64,000 nucleotides of DNA. Origin: Lottia gigantea. Its lineage: Eukaryota; Mollusca; Gastropoda; Lottiidae. Location of the stretch: positions 1,409,069 to 1,473,068 of the forward strand of contig NW_008709752.1 of assembly GCF_000327385.1 (NCBI RefSeq). The letters run 5' to 3'. The notes beneath the pieces are model-generated. The model was not told where the DNA came from and did no database searches. It saw only the letters and a list, made by a program, of their open reading frames with translations. Every line of letters starts with the position of its first letter. Position 1 is the stretch's first letter. Shown here one piece after another: positions 12,101 to 19,593 of the stretch. Both the position numbers and the translations under genes were made by a program.

Positions 12101-13379
12101 TTCAATTTCAACATTCAAATCTAATTGTGCCATACAAAATTAACAGAATTATCTCATTCGTTTATGTTTTTTTGGCAAGAAACAAACATGATCCATTGAT
12201 GTTAACTGTGGCAATTGGCAGGTAATTCTCGATTACGTAATTCTTATCCAGGGTAGCATATTAAATGAAGAAAAAGTGCTGATCTAAACCATATAATGTA
12301 TTAAAATTACAATTTAAAAATTGTATGGGTTGAATAATCTTATTTAAATACAGAAACAAACTTTTGAAAAAAAAATGAATTAAAAAAATGAATAATTATA
12401 ATGAATTCAGACTTGAATTACTCTACCTGATAGTTAGTATTAGTGTCTGTTTGTATCCAGACTCGACCTCCACTAGGGGGAGATAAATCAACTGTTATAC
12501 CATCACTACAACTATTAATTTCTTCTAGATCTTCATCCCATTTCTCATGTTGTAGTGTTGTAGAATCAGCATGGAGACAAACACGATATCGTCTACCATG
12601 TTTTAATAGTTGTGGTGGTTTTATATTAATATATTCTTTATCTAGTACAACAATTTTTGTTATTTTTGTTGGTCAAATATATTACATTTTGAACAAATAT
12701 TTCCAGGTTTACGTAAGGGTCTATTATCATATGAACTATTCCCATGGTGTAGACGGGAATTTTGCATCCCTTTCATAGAGTTCATAGCTTTATTATTCAG
12801 TTTTAGTACAATTGAAATCTTATAGACGTGACCTTTTGATCATGAATGATAGTAGAATAGATACTTTAAGTTTCAACACATATGCGCAAATTTACCTGAA
12901 TGTCCACATATGATAGTAGAAGGATGAGAACAAGGATCTGGTATAATGATATCAGGATTACTGTATAAAGTTGACGTGGATTTTAATGGACCCTCTAATA
13001 ATCCCCATGTGTAGTTTCTATGTCTTAATGTCGGCCATACAGCAGATATTATATCATTATAGGGAGTATAGTCCACATCCGGCTCATTCCACCTGGCAAT
13101 CTGTTCCAGATCGATTCCAGTTCTGTTTTCTGAAAATATAGGATCATATGGCAGCGGTATTGATATCAGTTATTACCTTATTATTCACACTATTTATATT
13201 CTCGACTGAAGATAATGGTGATGATAATTATTTACCTTGTCTAACAGCATCCAGAACTATAGCTAGTCGTATTAGGATTGGGTCGAGGTTGACAATCCTG
13301 CCTTATTAAAAAGTCGTAGAGCTAGTTTTCTACATTTATTTGAGTTTATTTTACCATCTAATAGTATGTTCAACTGAAT
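1..13379 (-). CDS. Large multi-exon extracellular protein with repeated VDTTPP / FN3-like modules (partial at both ends)
   Basis: I do not recognise a named gene. Exons read on the minus strand, 3' to 5': 1-167, 600-926, 1312-1407, 2060-2272, 2617-3360, 3455-3658, 3959-4162, 4332-4479, 4765-~4905, 5183-5304, 5635-5776, 6079-6255, 6598-6738, 6839-7018, 7150-7303, 9023-9256, 9365-9582, 9775-9938, 10214-10484, 10621-10795, 10961-11096, 11250-11408, 11569-11674, 12427-12787, 12896-13129, 13236-13379. The same module recurs: 'D(T/S)TPPxxGxxxDG', then a W...F(K/S)DxESxIxxYxWxxG stretch, then Y(Y/F)xTVxAxNxAGxxSxxSDGIxVDTTPP. This resembles fibronectin-III-like beta sandwiches with module junctions mostly in phase 1. 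A secreted or cell-surface protein is inferred; function is unknown. At least five exons (600-926, ~4900, 6839-7018, 9775-9938, 13236-13379; probably also 12427-12787) contain frame breaks, so the gene is either decaying or affected by assembly indels. No start or stop codon is in view. Confidence 0.8.
128..547 (-). repeat. Minisatellite of ~60-bp units, each carrying a copy of the 3' splice site and exon head
   Basis: Seven units of about 58-62 bp, the first being the true exon edge (to 167). In gene sense each unit reads a short T-rich stretch, TTTTATAG, then GTTGGACTATCTACTGATGA and the rest of the exon head. Copies differ at a few positions, for example TTTATA versus TTGATA. The array therefore offers at least six extra acceptors upstream of the exon. 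Confidence 0.85.
600..926 (-). pseudogene. Exon-like segment of the VDTTPP gene with an interrupted frame
   Basis: Bounded by an acceptor at 927-928 and a GTAAG donor at 598-599 (minus strand). It begins GSVRGGNDIQKFTRI, matching GTVKGGTQIREF at the start of exon 2060-2272, so it is a true module member. The frame shifts by one near IRCYNK (about 800), and a stop codon follows LPQTTTQYQLS; coding similarity continues beyond it. Its order between exons 1312-1407 and 1-167 fits. It is either a decayed exon or carries assembly indels. Confidence 0.5.
1312..1407 (-). CDS. Short exon, VDTTPP-module gene
   Basis: A 96-base exon flanked by AG at 1408-1409 and GT at 1310-1311 (minus strand). It reads DRDVDYQTSNGIAVNWQIED, then PESGLDYCLWAIG: the central W...ESG...W.IG part of a module. 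It joins in phase behind the HDGTG end of exon 2060-2272. Confidence 0.65.
1441..2100 (-). repeat. Tandem array of ~65-95-bp units, each carrying the VDTTPP exon tail and a 5' splice site
   Basis: About eight or nine diverged units precede the genuine exon end at 2060. In gene sense each unit reads (I)VDTTPPVV(I)YIHDGTG followed by the donor GTACGTGAC and ...ATACTGATTATA. Most units also contain TTATAG just before the VDTTPP codons, so a unit has an acceptor-like and a donor-like signal about 45 bases apart. Unit length varies and some copies have lost coding sense (near 1840-1930). Confidence 0.8.
2060..2272 (-). CDS. Exon of VDTTPP-module gene; source of the donor-type array
   Basis: A 213-base exon with acceptor at 2273-2274 and donor GTACGTGAC at 2058-2059 and below (minus strand). 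It reads GTVKGGTQIREF, then HNSRLYFTVKARNGADLTS, then MLVDTTPPVVIHIHDGTG. It is the conventional second half of one module and start of the next, with both boundaries in phase 1. Confidence 0.75.
2617..3360 (-). CDS. Long exon with a NLxxNPSFE-type carbohydrate-binding-like domain
   Basis: A 744-base exon, the longest in the gene. It opens AKIFHKVYAVDGSGLQSQ and the module signature GIIIDTSPPEASY. It then departs from the repeat with ENLILNPSFES, four cysteines and a beta-rich stretch ending AIDDLELRK, and returns to a module half ending SSIVEYQWALG. The NPSFE start and AIDDLxL end resemble galactose-binding-like folds of the DUF642 or CBM type (family inference by motif only). This suggests a glycan-binding insert in an otherwise FN3-like protein. 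Confidence 0.7.
3455..3658 (-). CDS. Exon, VDTTPP-module gene
   Basis: Acceptor at 3659-3660, donor GTAAATG at 3453-3454 (minus strand). It reads PHDSEFQSSDSLISASWYGF, then SDIGSGIVNYNWCVGRLND, and ends SPVTLKSG into the next exon. It holds the W.GF.D..SGI..Y.W..G core and keeps phase 1 on both sides. Confidence 0.7.
3959..4162 (-). CDS. Exon, VDTTPP-module gene
   Basis: Acceptor at 4163-4164; donor GTATAAG at 3957-3958. It reads GHNIHRTDTKVLPQQKSF, then YYSTVLAFNKAGFCSWSTSD, then GIIIDSTPPSTGIIHDGLG. This is a textbook copy of the module junction. Confidence 0.75.
4332..4905 (-). CDS. Two exons (4332-4479 and 4765-~4905), VDTTPP-module gene
   Basis: Exon 4332-4479 reads VKELEQTTSNKDIDYQINNN, then GWKDKFNGGIHGIDYYQVYI. 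Exon 4765-~4905 reads DNLVYSVFVRAWYDDKRYYI, then YKSPGITVISKP, ending at GTAAGT. The upstream limit of the second is unclear, because after the nearest acceptor (TTTCAG) the coding frame meets a stop; a small indel there is suspected. Confidence 0.55.
5183..5776 (-). CDS. Two exons (5183-5304 and 5635-5776), VDTTPP-module gene
   Basis: Exon 5183-5304 reads YEVSIGLSDEDQPSG and ends TIITLTK. Exon 5635-5776 reads DSDIDFIQVIDVTNLQ, then PTNMFLSAEWRLL and PIRY. Both have clean GT-AG borders. Lacking the VDTTPP signature, they form the middle of modules. Confidence 0.65.
6079..6255 (-). CDS. Cysteine-rich exon, VDTTPP-module gene
   Basis: A 177-base exon bounded by AG at 6256-6257 and GTAAC at 6077-6078 (minus strand). 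It reads GLKSQPIHNEFQLIHADLRT, then a compact block with CRPYKCEGHCVCSEQ and ICPKPDGNGC. Seven cysteines in about 25 residues suggest an EGF-like or other disulfide-stabilised insert, unlike the rest of the gene. Family unassigned. Confidence 0.6.
6598..7018 (-). CDS. Two exons (6598-6738 and 6839-7018), VDTTPP-module gene
   Basis: Exon 6598-6738 reads DGKTVKYLHEDGRLLENEGE and ends FISIVATNG. Exon 6839-7018 ends RWIEWNTTSLTIAWLGFADL, then HSGVQYYLLSVG. Its first third (GTFAIESNHAANINQTSR) is in another frame than the rest, so one indel near 6960-6975 is likely. Confidence 0.55.
7150..7303 (-). CDS. Exon of VDTTPP-module gene whose 5' edge seeds the 37-bp minisatellite
   Basis: The acceptor TTTATTATAG at 7304-7305 and above is followed by IPSVLKEYVFSGLSLHDGSK, then YNVKVIGCNLAGLCISS and ILVDTTPPTRG; the donor GTAAG is at 7148-7149. 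It joins in phase 0 to the end of exon 9023-9256 (...SSTTE). The first ~30 bases of this exon plus the acceptor form the unit of the array at 7267-8935. Confidence 0.75.
7267..8935 (-). repeat. 37-bp minisatellite (~44 copies), each unit a copy of a 3' splice site and exon start
   Basis: The gene-sense unit is ATACCAAGTGTTCTAAAAGA, then GTATGTATTTATTATAG, repeated without spacers. Variation is limited to a few positions (GTTC/GGTC, CACAC/CATAC). The copy nearest the exon (7267-7303) is coding (IPSVLKEYVF). The whole intron between exons 7150-7303 and 9023-9256 is essentially this array. Every unit ends with TTATAG, so the pre-mRNA would present dozens of near-identical acceptors. Confidence 0.95.
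9023..9938 (-). CDS. Three exons (9023-9256, 9365-9582, 9775-9938), VDTTPP-module gene
   Basis: Exon 9023-9256 reads GLSSQSTSDGFIIDTTPPTV and ends GDFNSSTTE. Exon 9365-9582 reads GGKWYGFKDSESSIEKYEWR, then IPIYITVTAYNKAG. Exon 9775-9938 reads FIPCTKYFTMVTGCNMAELC in one frame, then STDGFMIDVTPPMRGHVIDG in another, so a one-base indel near 9870-9885 is implied. Order and phases fit the module pattern. Confidence 0.65.
10214..10795 (-). CDS. Two exons (10214-10484 and 10621-10795), VDTTPP-module gene
   Basis: Exon 10214-10484 reads AMNGVGMSTMLISRPL, then TVDTTPPITGLVFDGISGDN, and ends with a CPGCDD loop. Exon 10621-10795 reads LDGKFK-type module sequence, MGSFKDSESGIKLYKWSVGS, then GFTYYINVQ. 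Both have clear GT-AG borders. Confidence 0.7.
10961..11674 (-). CDS. Three exons (10961-11096, 11250-11408, 11569-11674), VDTTPP-module gene
   Basis: Exon 10961-11096 reads VDFVNRNKTVVSDGIIIDHT, then APEILLNR. Exon 11250-11408 reads SLRYLSDVLSPVTVGLIN, then GHQYFATVTGMNRCTHST. Exon 11569-11674 reads SSNTLTVFWDSFIDVEEEGG, then GISHYTVQIG. Together they form about one and a half modules with consistent boundaries. Confidence 0.65.
12427..12787 (-). CDS. Exon, VDTTPP-module gene, with one apparent frame break
   Basis: The donor half reads VVLDKEYINIKPPQLLKHGR, then RYRVCLHADSTTLQ and GITVDLSPPSGGRVW. The upstream half, in another frame, reads MQNSRLHHGNSSYDNRPLRK, then PGNICSKCNIFDQQK. The two meet at an A-rich run near 12,665, a likely place for an indel. 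The acceptor is placed at 12788-12789. Confidence 0.5.
12896..13379 (-). CDS. Two most upstream exons seen (12896-13129 and 13236-13379), VDTTPP-module gene
   Basis: Exon 12896-13129 reads NRTGIDLEQIARWNEPDVDY, then a WxxxRHRNYTWGLLEG core. Exon 13236-13379 reads IQLNILLDGKINSNKCRKLA, then FNKAGLSTSTQ; its last ~40 bases (LIRLAIVLDAVRQ) are in a different frame. No further upstream exon was recognised before the LINE at 14.1 kb, so the 5' end is unknown. Confidence 0.55.
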
Positions 13380-14143
13380 CTAGAAATATAATTTAAAAAT
13401 CAGTTCATGTTTTTATATTAATTGATTATCATCTTGAAATGAATCTAGAAATGCAATACCAGTTCACAGAGGAAAGTTAACTGTGATACACAATGTAAGG
13501 TGTATACCAGACCGGACTGACTGCGATGTCAATATATAAAGTCTGTGTTATAAGACAAAAAACAAATTATTAAGACAAGGAACTATTTTGTTACAGATAC
13601 CCACTGTAAGGTGTGTAACAGAATATAGACTGGCTGTGATTTCAAAATGACAGGGCCGGTGTTTAAACAGGAACCATTCTTATTGTACGGATTCCCTCGT
13701 AATACATCGGAAAAAGTGACCAACACCCGCTATAAGCTGTATAAAAATTCGAATGGACTTTGAAGCCCATTGTAAAGTGAATTAAGTACAGGAACGACTG
13801 TGATGCCAATATAAAACAGAATTGATATACACATTTTGTTTTGCAATTTTAGAAGGTTTACCATATTTGTATAAACATTGATTAACAGAGGAAGTGCTTC
13901 ACACCGGAACAGCTGAAAATGGTATGTCCAAGTTATCCAATTGCATTATTTCAAAAACAACTGAATAGATTATTGAGAGTATGAGAATGGAAGAAGAAGA
14001 GGTGTTTCCAACCCTAATGTGATAAATGTGTCTTTGGATGTTCCATATAAATTTCTCTCCATAGGACACAGTAAATACAACTTAGACAAGGATCATCCCA
14101 ATTTATTGACATTGGGAGATAAACACGGATAAGAAATATTGCT
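13380..14143. other. No gene recognised
   Basis: AT-rich sequence with weak internal repetition (CACTGTAAGGTGTGTA-like phrases near 13,495, 13,605 and 13,770). It is probably intron or upstream DNA of the minus-strand gene. Nothing else is supported. Confidence 0.4.
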
Positions 14144-14823
14144 ATGTTCAAAAATATCTTGAGTTTGACTGGAGATTGTCTAAAAGGCGTAAGCAATAAT
14201 CAATTGCCCTGGACACAAGACATACAACTTTATCTGAATCAATTTGGATATACTTTTCTACCAGTAATATTGGACATTGTCCTTTGTTGGCTCCCCAGTC
14301 ACATGGATATACGGGGGAATGACATGGAAGATGCGGCGGCTAAGGCTGCTTTGTCACTGCCTGTTTCCCCCTTTACTTTGCCTTTCACCAATTTTAAATC
14401 GGTGATAAGGTCATTTATTCAACATCGATGGCAGCAAAGATTGGATGCTGCAGACACTAGCAAGCTTCACGCCATTAAGCCTCTCCTAGGAGACTGGCCC
14501 TCCTCCTATTGTGCCAAAAGGAGAAATGAAGTTGTTTTGTGTTTCGTCTTGGACATACTCCCCTCACCAACTGTTATTTGCTCAAGCGAGAGCCTCAACC
14601 TGTCTGTGAGCACTGCCAGATCCGCCTGACAGTGAAACACATTCTGATTGAGTGTAAGCATCTCAAACCTGTAAGATCACAGCACTTCCGTACTGTTTCT
14701 TTATTTCAGCTTTTTGCGCAACCTTCTCTATATGATCCCTATATATGGGAAGTTACGCTGTTGTTGATAAGTGTGGTTGTCAGATCCGTTAGTTGGGTCG
14801 ATAGTGATTCAAAATATTCTTGA
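14144..14823 (+). mobile_element. 5'-truncated LINE copy: RNase H and C-terminal zinc finger region
   Basis: The plus strand reads CWLPSHMDIRGNDMEDAAAK, the end of an RNase H domain (the PSH..IxGN motif is typical of I-group LINE ORF2). It continues into the conserved tail with RRNEVVLC, then in a second frame LLKREPQPVCEHCQIRL, then VKHILIECKHL, a C..C...H...C finger. The frame shifts around 14,540-14,560. The tail is nearly identical to 17,622-17,800, so both belong to one family. No reverse transcriptase is present here. Confidence 0.75.
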
Positions 14824-15290
14824 CTACCCATTTTGTAATATGGCTGAAGTACAAAAAAACTGACAAAACCAAGAAAATGATACCAACAAAAAGAATACTG
14901 ACGGAAAATTCACCCGTGCAAGATCCTGGTCACGGCACCAAAAGATGAACACCCTTGTGACACTTCCAGGATGTTCAATATAAAACTATATCTTCGTTGG
15001 TCCTTTTATTCTGCTATAAAGCTTCACGTTGTGTATTATAAATCTAATATCAAGTATATTGGTATTATGCCTTCTAGCTTTAGGAGTCCTTTGGTTGCAG
15101 CAGAATCTAAACTCCCCGAAACTAGTTCCGTTTCGGAATATATACCCTGATCCGGGGTCACCCTCCTCTCCGTATCACATGCTCAATTTAAGACCTATTA
15201 TTGGTCAGTATTTCCAAACGCGCAATAAGAGCACAAGCGACTGCATACGTGTTGGCTGTATCATATAATTTCAACTATTTTGTTTTGATT
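14824..15290. other. No gene recognised; between two LINE copies
   Basis: Mixed-composition DNA without credible coding sense. The stretch at about 15,060-15,240 is less AT-rich than its surroundings but matches no family I know. Confidence 0.35.
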
Positions 15291-15784
15291 GAATATTTAC
15301 CCCCAGTGGCCCGGGGTTAAGAATAGGTCCACCGCCCCCCATTGCGTGTCGTAAGAGGCGACCCGTGTCGGTTGAATGGACACCTGGTGGTTGAGGGTAA
15401 CATACTTTCCAATACATCACTTTCGGCCAGGGGATTCCTAGACGGGTGGCCAGTGTGGCCCACACTAGTCAATCGGCTTGTCGTGTTGAGCCTATGAGTC
15501 GGTGGTCAGAACAGATTAAACTTTTTCTTGTAATAATTAATATCTTTTTTCTTTCAAATTATTTCACTGACTCAGAAGCAGCGGCTTGGGTCAATTGGGT
15601 TAAAAAATAAAAATAAAAGTTCGGAATTTATTTGCTCCACCCAGAACTTTTATTCTTTTTTTTGTCTAAGTATATCCCCCGATTACCCCTAGGGCACCGG
15701 CGCTGGAGTCCGCGTAAAGCCCGCGCGGATGTCGTGGTCCGTGGTGGTCGGGGGTCTCGGGAGATGAATTCTTCTTTTTTCTTC

Positions 15785-17003
15785 ATGGCTACACAAAAAA
15801 AAAAACACAAACGAGCGTAAGCGCCGGTTAACCGAGGCTGAATTTACTGATTCGCTAATTCAGACGAATCATGGCCTCGGTTTCTTGTCATTGACAGCAG
15901 TGACCCTGAGAGGTCTTTATCATCCTTATCGCCATGTGCAATCGCAAAAGGATTGACAGGTCTTGCAAGTGAGCCCAAATCTACGAAAAAACTGCGTAAC
16001 GGCTCCTTGTTGGTTGAATGTGCTCGCAGAATTCATTCTGAACTCTTGCTTAAATCGGTCACTTTGGCAAACATACCGTTAAAAGTTTCACCTCATTCCT
16101 CTCTGAACTCTTCCAAAGGGGTCATTCGACATCCAGACCTCAATGGATGTTCTGCTGAGGAAATGAAGGAGGAGTTACAGGATATTGGAGTCACGAACGT
16201 TGATAGAATATCCATCCGTCGTGACGGACAATTAATTCCTACCAACACCTTTATTCTTTTATTCAACCGACCTGATTTACCATCTGAAATCAAAGTAGGC
16301 TACCTTAATATCAAAGTATCGCCGTATATACCAAATCCTCTCAGATGTTACAACTGTCAACGCTTCGGGCATGGAACTCGAACTTGTAAGAGTTCGATTC
16401 GATGTGCGCGTTGCGGTCAGTCTGGGCATGACAACAAGGATTGCACCGAAGCTCCTTGTTGTTGCTTTTCCAAAGACTGTCCAAAGTGGCAAACTGAAAA
16501 AAAAATAATAAAATTAAAATTGAAAGCAAAATATCGTATCCCGAAGCGAGGAAGGTTGTAGAAGGTGCAACTCCATCTACTCCTTCCGGAAAGACTTTTG
16601 CTAATGTCGTTAAGGCTTCTACCAAATCGGTGGAATGCCAAACCGGCATCACTTGGCTGACACGGTTACCAGTAGCGTCTCCGGGCCTATTACCAACTAT
16701 TCATAAGGCAACATCATCTACATCATCCGCTGCTCAGGCTTCTCAGACTCAGTAGTTTAAGTCTACCAGCTAAAGACGTTCAGCCAAAAGGGACTGGTAA
16801 GCAGTCCAGACAAAAGCATAGCAAAAGTCTTTCTAAAAATGACAAGTCCGGCAAAAAAAAATGGATCCTCCTCCAAAAAGGGAGGAAGAGATCTTTTGAA
16901 GTCTGCCATATCTGATAGTATAGATATGGAGGCTTCCGAGGTTGATGCGGAAGTTCTCAACCCCCCTTACCGCAAACCTCGTAGTCCAGTCAAACCACCC
17001 TGA
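15785..17003 (+). pseudogene. LINE ORF1: gag-like nucleic-acid-binding protein with CCHC knuckles (frameshifted)
   Basis: From ATG 15,785 the frame breaks early. It continues in the frame reading WPRFLVIDSSDPERSLSSLS, then GLASEPKSTKKLRNGSLLVE, an RRM-like middle (VKVSPHxSLNSSKGVIR pattern), YIPNPLRCYNCQRFGHGTRT and CARCGQSGHDNKDC. These are two CCHC zinc knuckles, followed by the start of a third ending CPKWQTEKK. A poly-A tract near 16,500 and further shifts separate the C-terminus, which ends AEVLNPPYRKPRSPVKPP at a TGA (17,001-17,003). ORF1 proteins of this type bind LINE RNA. The gene is broken at several points. Confidence 0.8.
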
Positions 17004-17005
17004 CA

Positions 17006-17625
17006 ATGCATCAAAAAAATAATATAATACAATGGAATTGTCGAGGTTTAAGTCATAATCTTAATGAAGTTCAGCTATTAATGCAACAATACAATCCGNN
17101 NNNNNNNNNNNNNNNNNNNNNNNNNNNNNNNNNNNNNNNNNNNNNNNNTCCATCTACCTACCACATAGCTTATCATTGAACCTGAGAGAATTGGATGACC
17201 TTGTTGCCCAGCTTCCTTCTCCTTACATTTTGTTAGGAGATTTCAATGGTCACCATTCTTTCTGGGGTAGCTCCGATGATAATACCAGAGGAAAATTAAT
17301 AGCTGACTTCATTTATGACAATGATCTTTGCATCTTTAATGACGAATCGCCTACGTATTTCTGCTCAAAAAACCAAACTTTTTCTCATCTAGATCTGACA
17401 ATTAGCTCTCCACCTTTGTTCCAAGATTTTTCTTGGAGTGTCCACGACGATCTCTGCCACAGTGATCATTATCCTGTAATTCTACGGAATAATGGTCCTT
17501 CACCAGAAGACAGGCCACAAAGATGGAAACTCTCCAAAGCTAATTGGCCTCTCTTTGAGGCTCTTTGCATTTCTTCTTTTTCTCAAGATGATCTAGATGA
17601 GGCAGAAGACCAACAGGAGAAATGA
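17006..17625 (+). pseudogene. LINE ORF2 N-terminus: AP-type endonuclease, split by the assembly gap
   Basis: ORF2 starts three bases after the ORF1 stop with MHQKNNIIQWNCRGLSHNLN, the usual W-N-C-R-G opening. After the N run it resumes with YILLGDFNGHHSFWGSS (GDFN motif), SHLDLTISSP, and HDDLCHSDHYPVIL (SDH motif). These are catalytic motifs of apurinic endonuclease-like LINE nucleases that nick the target. It ends soon after EALCISSFSQDDLDEAED, where the deletion begins. The missing first third of the domain lies in or around the gap. Confidence 0.8.
17099..17148. other. Assembly gap (50 N)
   Basis: Exactly fifty Ns inside LINE ORF2. The round number suggests a placeholder of unknown true length. 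The endonuclease reading on either side implies that roughly 100 residues of the domain are unaccounted for. Confidence 0.98.
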
Positions 17626-17820
17626 AGTTGTTTTGTGTCGCTCTCGTCTTGGACATACTCACCAACTGTTATCTGCTCAAGCGAGAACCTCAACCAGTCT
17701 GTGAGCACTGCCAGGTCTGCCTGACAGTGAAACACATTCTGATTGAGTGCAAGCATCTCAAACCTTTATTACTTCATTTATTTGCACAACCTTCTCTGTA
17801 TGATAAGGTTGTGGTTTTTT

Positions 17821-19226
17821 AAAACAAGCAGGTCTTTGTTTTAAATTTTACATAGATTAGTCATTGTTTGCTACTACAAGGTCCGAGTTTGTTATCGAAA
17901 TGTCAATTTTTTTTTTTTTCGATTTTTACACACCTTCCTGAGCTTAGAATACATAGATGCAGCAACCATTCAACATTCACGAACCTTAGATATAGGCGAC
18001 GATGTGCATTAATATATTTTTGATCTTTTTTGCAAATCCGGAAGTGCCACAGTTCAATATGTGCAAGAATAGATAATCGGCTCTAGAAGTCGTATTTTCG
18101 GTCGATTTTCTTTGGGTTTGCATTTTTGAAATCTACTGGCAAAATCTGAAAGAATAGCACTTAAAAAATTTCAAAATTCTGCGACAAATTTTACATTTTT
18201 TTCAATTTTTTTGCTTTTTGTCTGATTAAACTGAAAAAAATTGAGCAAAGACAGTTTAATAAAGTAAACAAAATGGTACAGTCAAATTTTGATTTTCCTG
18301 AAATGATTCGATTTTTATTCAGACATAACGACTCATCCGATTTAAATGATTTTGGTGTCAAATGAAAGAAGATAATAAAAAACCATGACATAAGGAAGCC
18401 GTTTTTCGATTCTCGATTTTGCTTTTTTGCTACTTCCGGTTGAAAGTTTGAAGGGTCATATCTCGTGATCTTGACCTTTGATGACCTTGACTTTTATAAC
18501 GTCAAGGGTCATTGACCTTAGCTATTAGTTAATACTTTGACATTTGGCCTCCGACATGTACTTCCAGTTAAATAGCTGCCCGAAAACAACTTCGAACTGC
18601 TCTAGCACGTGACCTAAGTAACCTTGAGGGTTAATTTTTTCGGATTCTTAATGTGCTTTTCATGCTCTTTCCAGTGATATATAATGATCGTTTTTTTTTA
18701 AAGAAAATTCGCGATTTTTTCTAATTTGAGTGTTTTTTTTACAATATTTCTGTCTGTTTGAGCTTGGTGTATGTATATCGTATGACCTATTTGATGTAGA
18801 ACATTGAAATTTGACACACAACAAGACAATTTGAATTTGAATTTGAATTAACCTATGACAAAAAAGTTGAGGTAGGCGTGGCACAACCGGGTTGAATTAC
18901 TAATTGTTTACATTTTGGGGAAGGGGAATAACTTGCATAGGATACATTTGTTCAAAAAGGAACAAATGCACACAATTACCCCATTATTTCGGCCAGTTTG
19001 TGTTAATAGGTCAGCTTTATAGTTCTAAAAAAGGAACGGGTTTTGAAATTTCCATATTTTCAATTTTCGATTTTGACCTTTATTGACATTTGTTGACCTA
19101 TATCTTTTGACCTGTATGATGTAGAATCTTTAAATTTGGAACACAACATAACATTGAGAATATCAATTAACTTATGCCAAAGAAATGAAGTGGGAGTGGC
19201 ACATCCGGGTTAAATTACTCATTATT
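17821..19226. repeat. Dispersed repeat with 'TGACCTTGACCTTT' phrases, left of the Polinton
   Basis: Contains at least two related units. One ends at ~18,900 with GTGGCACAACCGGGTTGAAT; the next runs ~18,903-19,226 and ends GTGGCACATCCGGGTTAAAT. Shared landmarks are a GGGG(A/C)ATAACT start, TTTGTTCAAAAAGGAAC, TCAGCTTTATAGTTC and runs of TGACCTT. The same landmarks resume at 34,700 after the Polinton. No protein or terminal repeats were found, so the class is unknown. Confidence 0.65.
19221..19226. repeat. Polinton target-site duplication, left copy (ATTATT)
   Basis: ATTATT directly precedes the left terminal repeat and recurs directly after the right one (34,694-34,699). Six bases is the size typical of Polinton integrases. 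Confidence 0.9.
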
Positions 19227-19494
19227 AGTAGTATATGAGCTTTCAATTAGGTCGCATAAAAGGGGATTCCCCATTCCATTTCATTTCATGGGGAAAATGC
19301 GCCCCTAATTGAAAGCTCCCATAACATAAAGACCTAAACATCCTACATTTCATAAATTCTTACAGCAAAATTCCCTACATTTCATAAATTCTTACACCTA
19401 AATTCCTTACATTTCATAAATTCTTACAGCCCTACATTTCATACACCAAAAACACCTTCAATCAATTTCCTACATTCCATCAAAAAAAGCAAAT
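19227..19494 (+). repeat. Polinton left terminal inverted repeat (268 bp)
   Basis: Matches the reverse complement of 34,426-34,693 with two mismatches. It begins AGTAGTATATGAGC, as expected for Polinton ends (5'-AG). Inside are a long hairpin (19,237-19,318) and three to four tandem copies of a ~25-bp CTACATTTCATAAATTCTTA unit (about 19,345-19,450). Confidence 0.95.
19237..19318. repeat. Hairpin inside the terminal repeat
   Basis: GAGCTTTCAATTAGG (19,237-19,251) pairs perfectly with CCTAATTGAAAGCTC (19,304-19,318). Further inside, CGCAT pairs with ATGCG and CCCCAT with ATGGGG. The same hairpin is mirrored in the right repeat. It may mark the end for the integrase or the terminal protein (inference). 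Confidence 0.85.
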
Positions 19495-19593
19495 CAAAAA
19501 TACCCTTATATAAAATAACATAACATAACAAGTAGATGGGAGATAACTCTTTTTGGATAAAAAACAGACTAAATTAACTCATTTAGAAATAGG

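Larger units (their letters stand above)
15300..17820 (+). mobile_element. I/Jockey-group LINE, internally deleted copy containing an assembly gap
   Basis: A GC-rich leader (~15,300-15,600, containing TGTCGTAAGAGGCGAC) precedes ORF1 (~15,785-17,003) and ORF2 (ATG at 17,006). ORF2 runs through the start of an AP-endonuclease, a 50-N gap, the rest of the endonuclease, and then jumps near 17,610 straight to the C-terminal zinc finger tail. The reverse transcriptase and RNase H, normally some 2-3 kb, are absent. The tail continues to about 17,820. It is a non-autonomous derivative or a simple deletion copy. Frame breaks in ORF1 show it is inactive. Confidence 0.85.

Noticed and set aside
15628-15820. 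Overlapping ~60-aa ORFs on both strands
   Set aside because: They lie in the LINE leader and ORF1 start; the plus-strand one only contains the short N-terminus before a frame break.
16093-16652. Minus-strand ORFs of 66-103 aa
   Set aside because: Shadows of LINE ORF1, which has CCHC knuckles on the plus strand.
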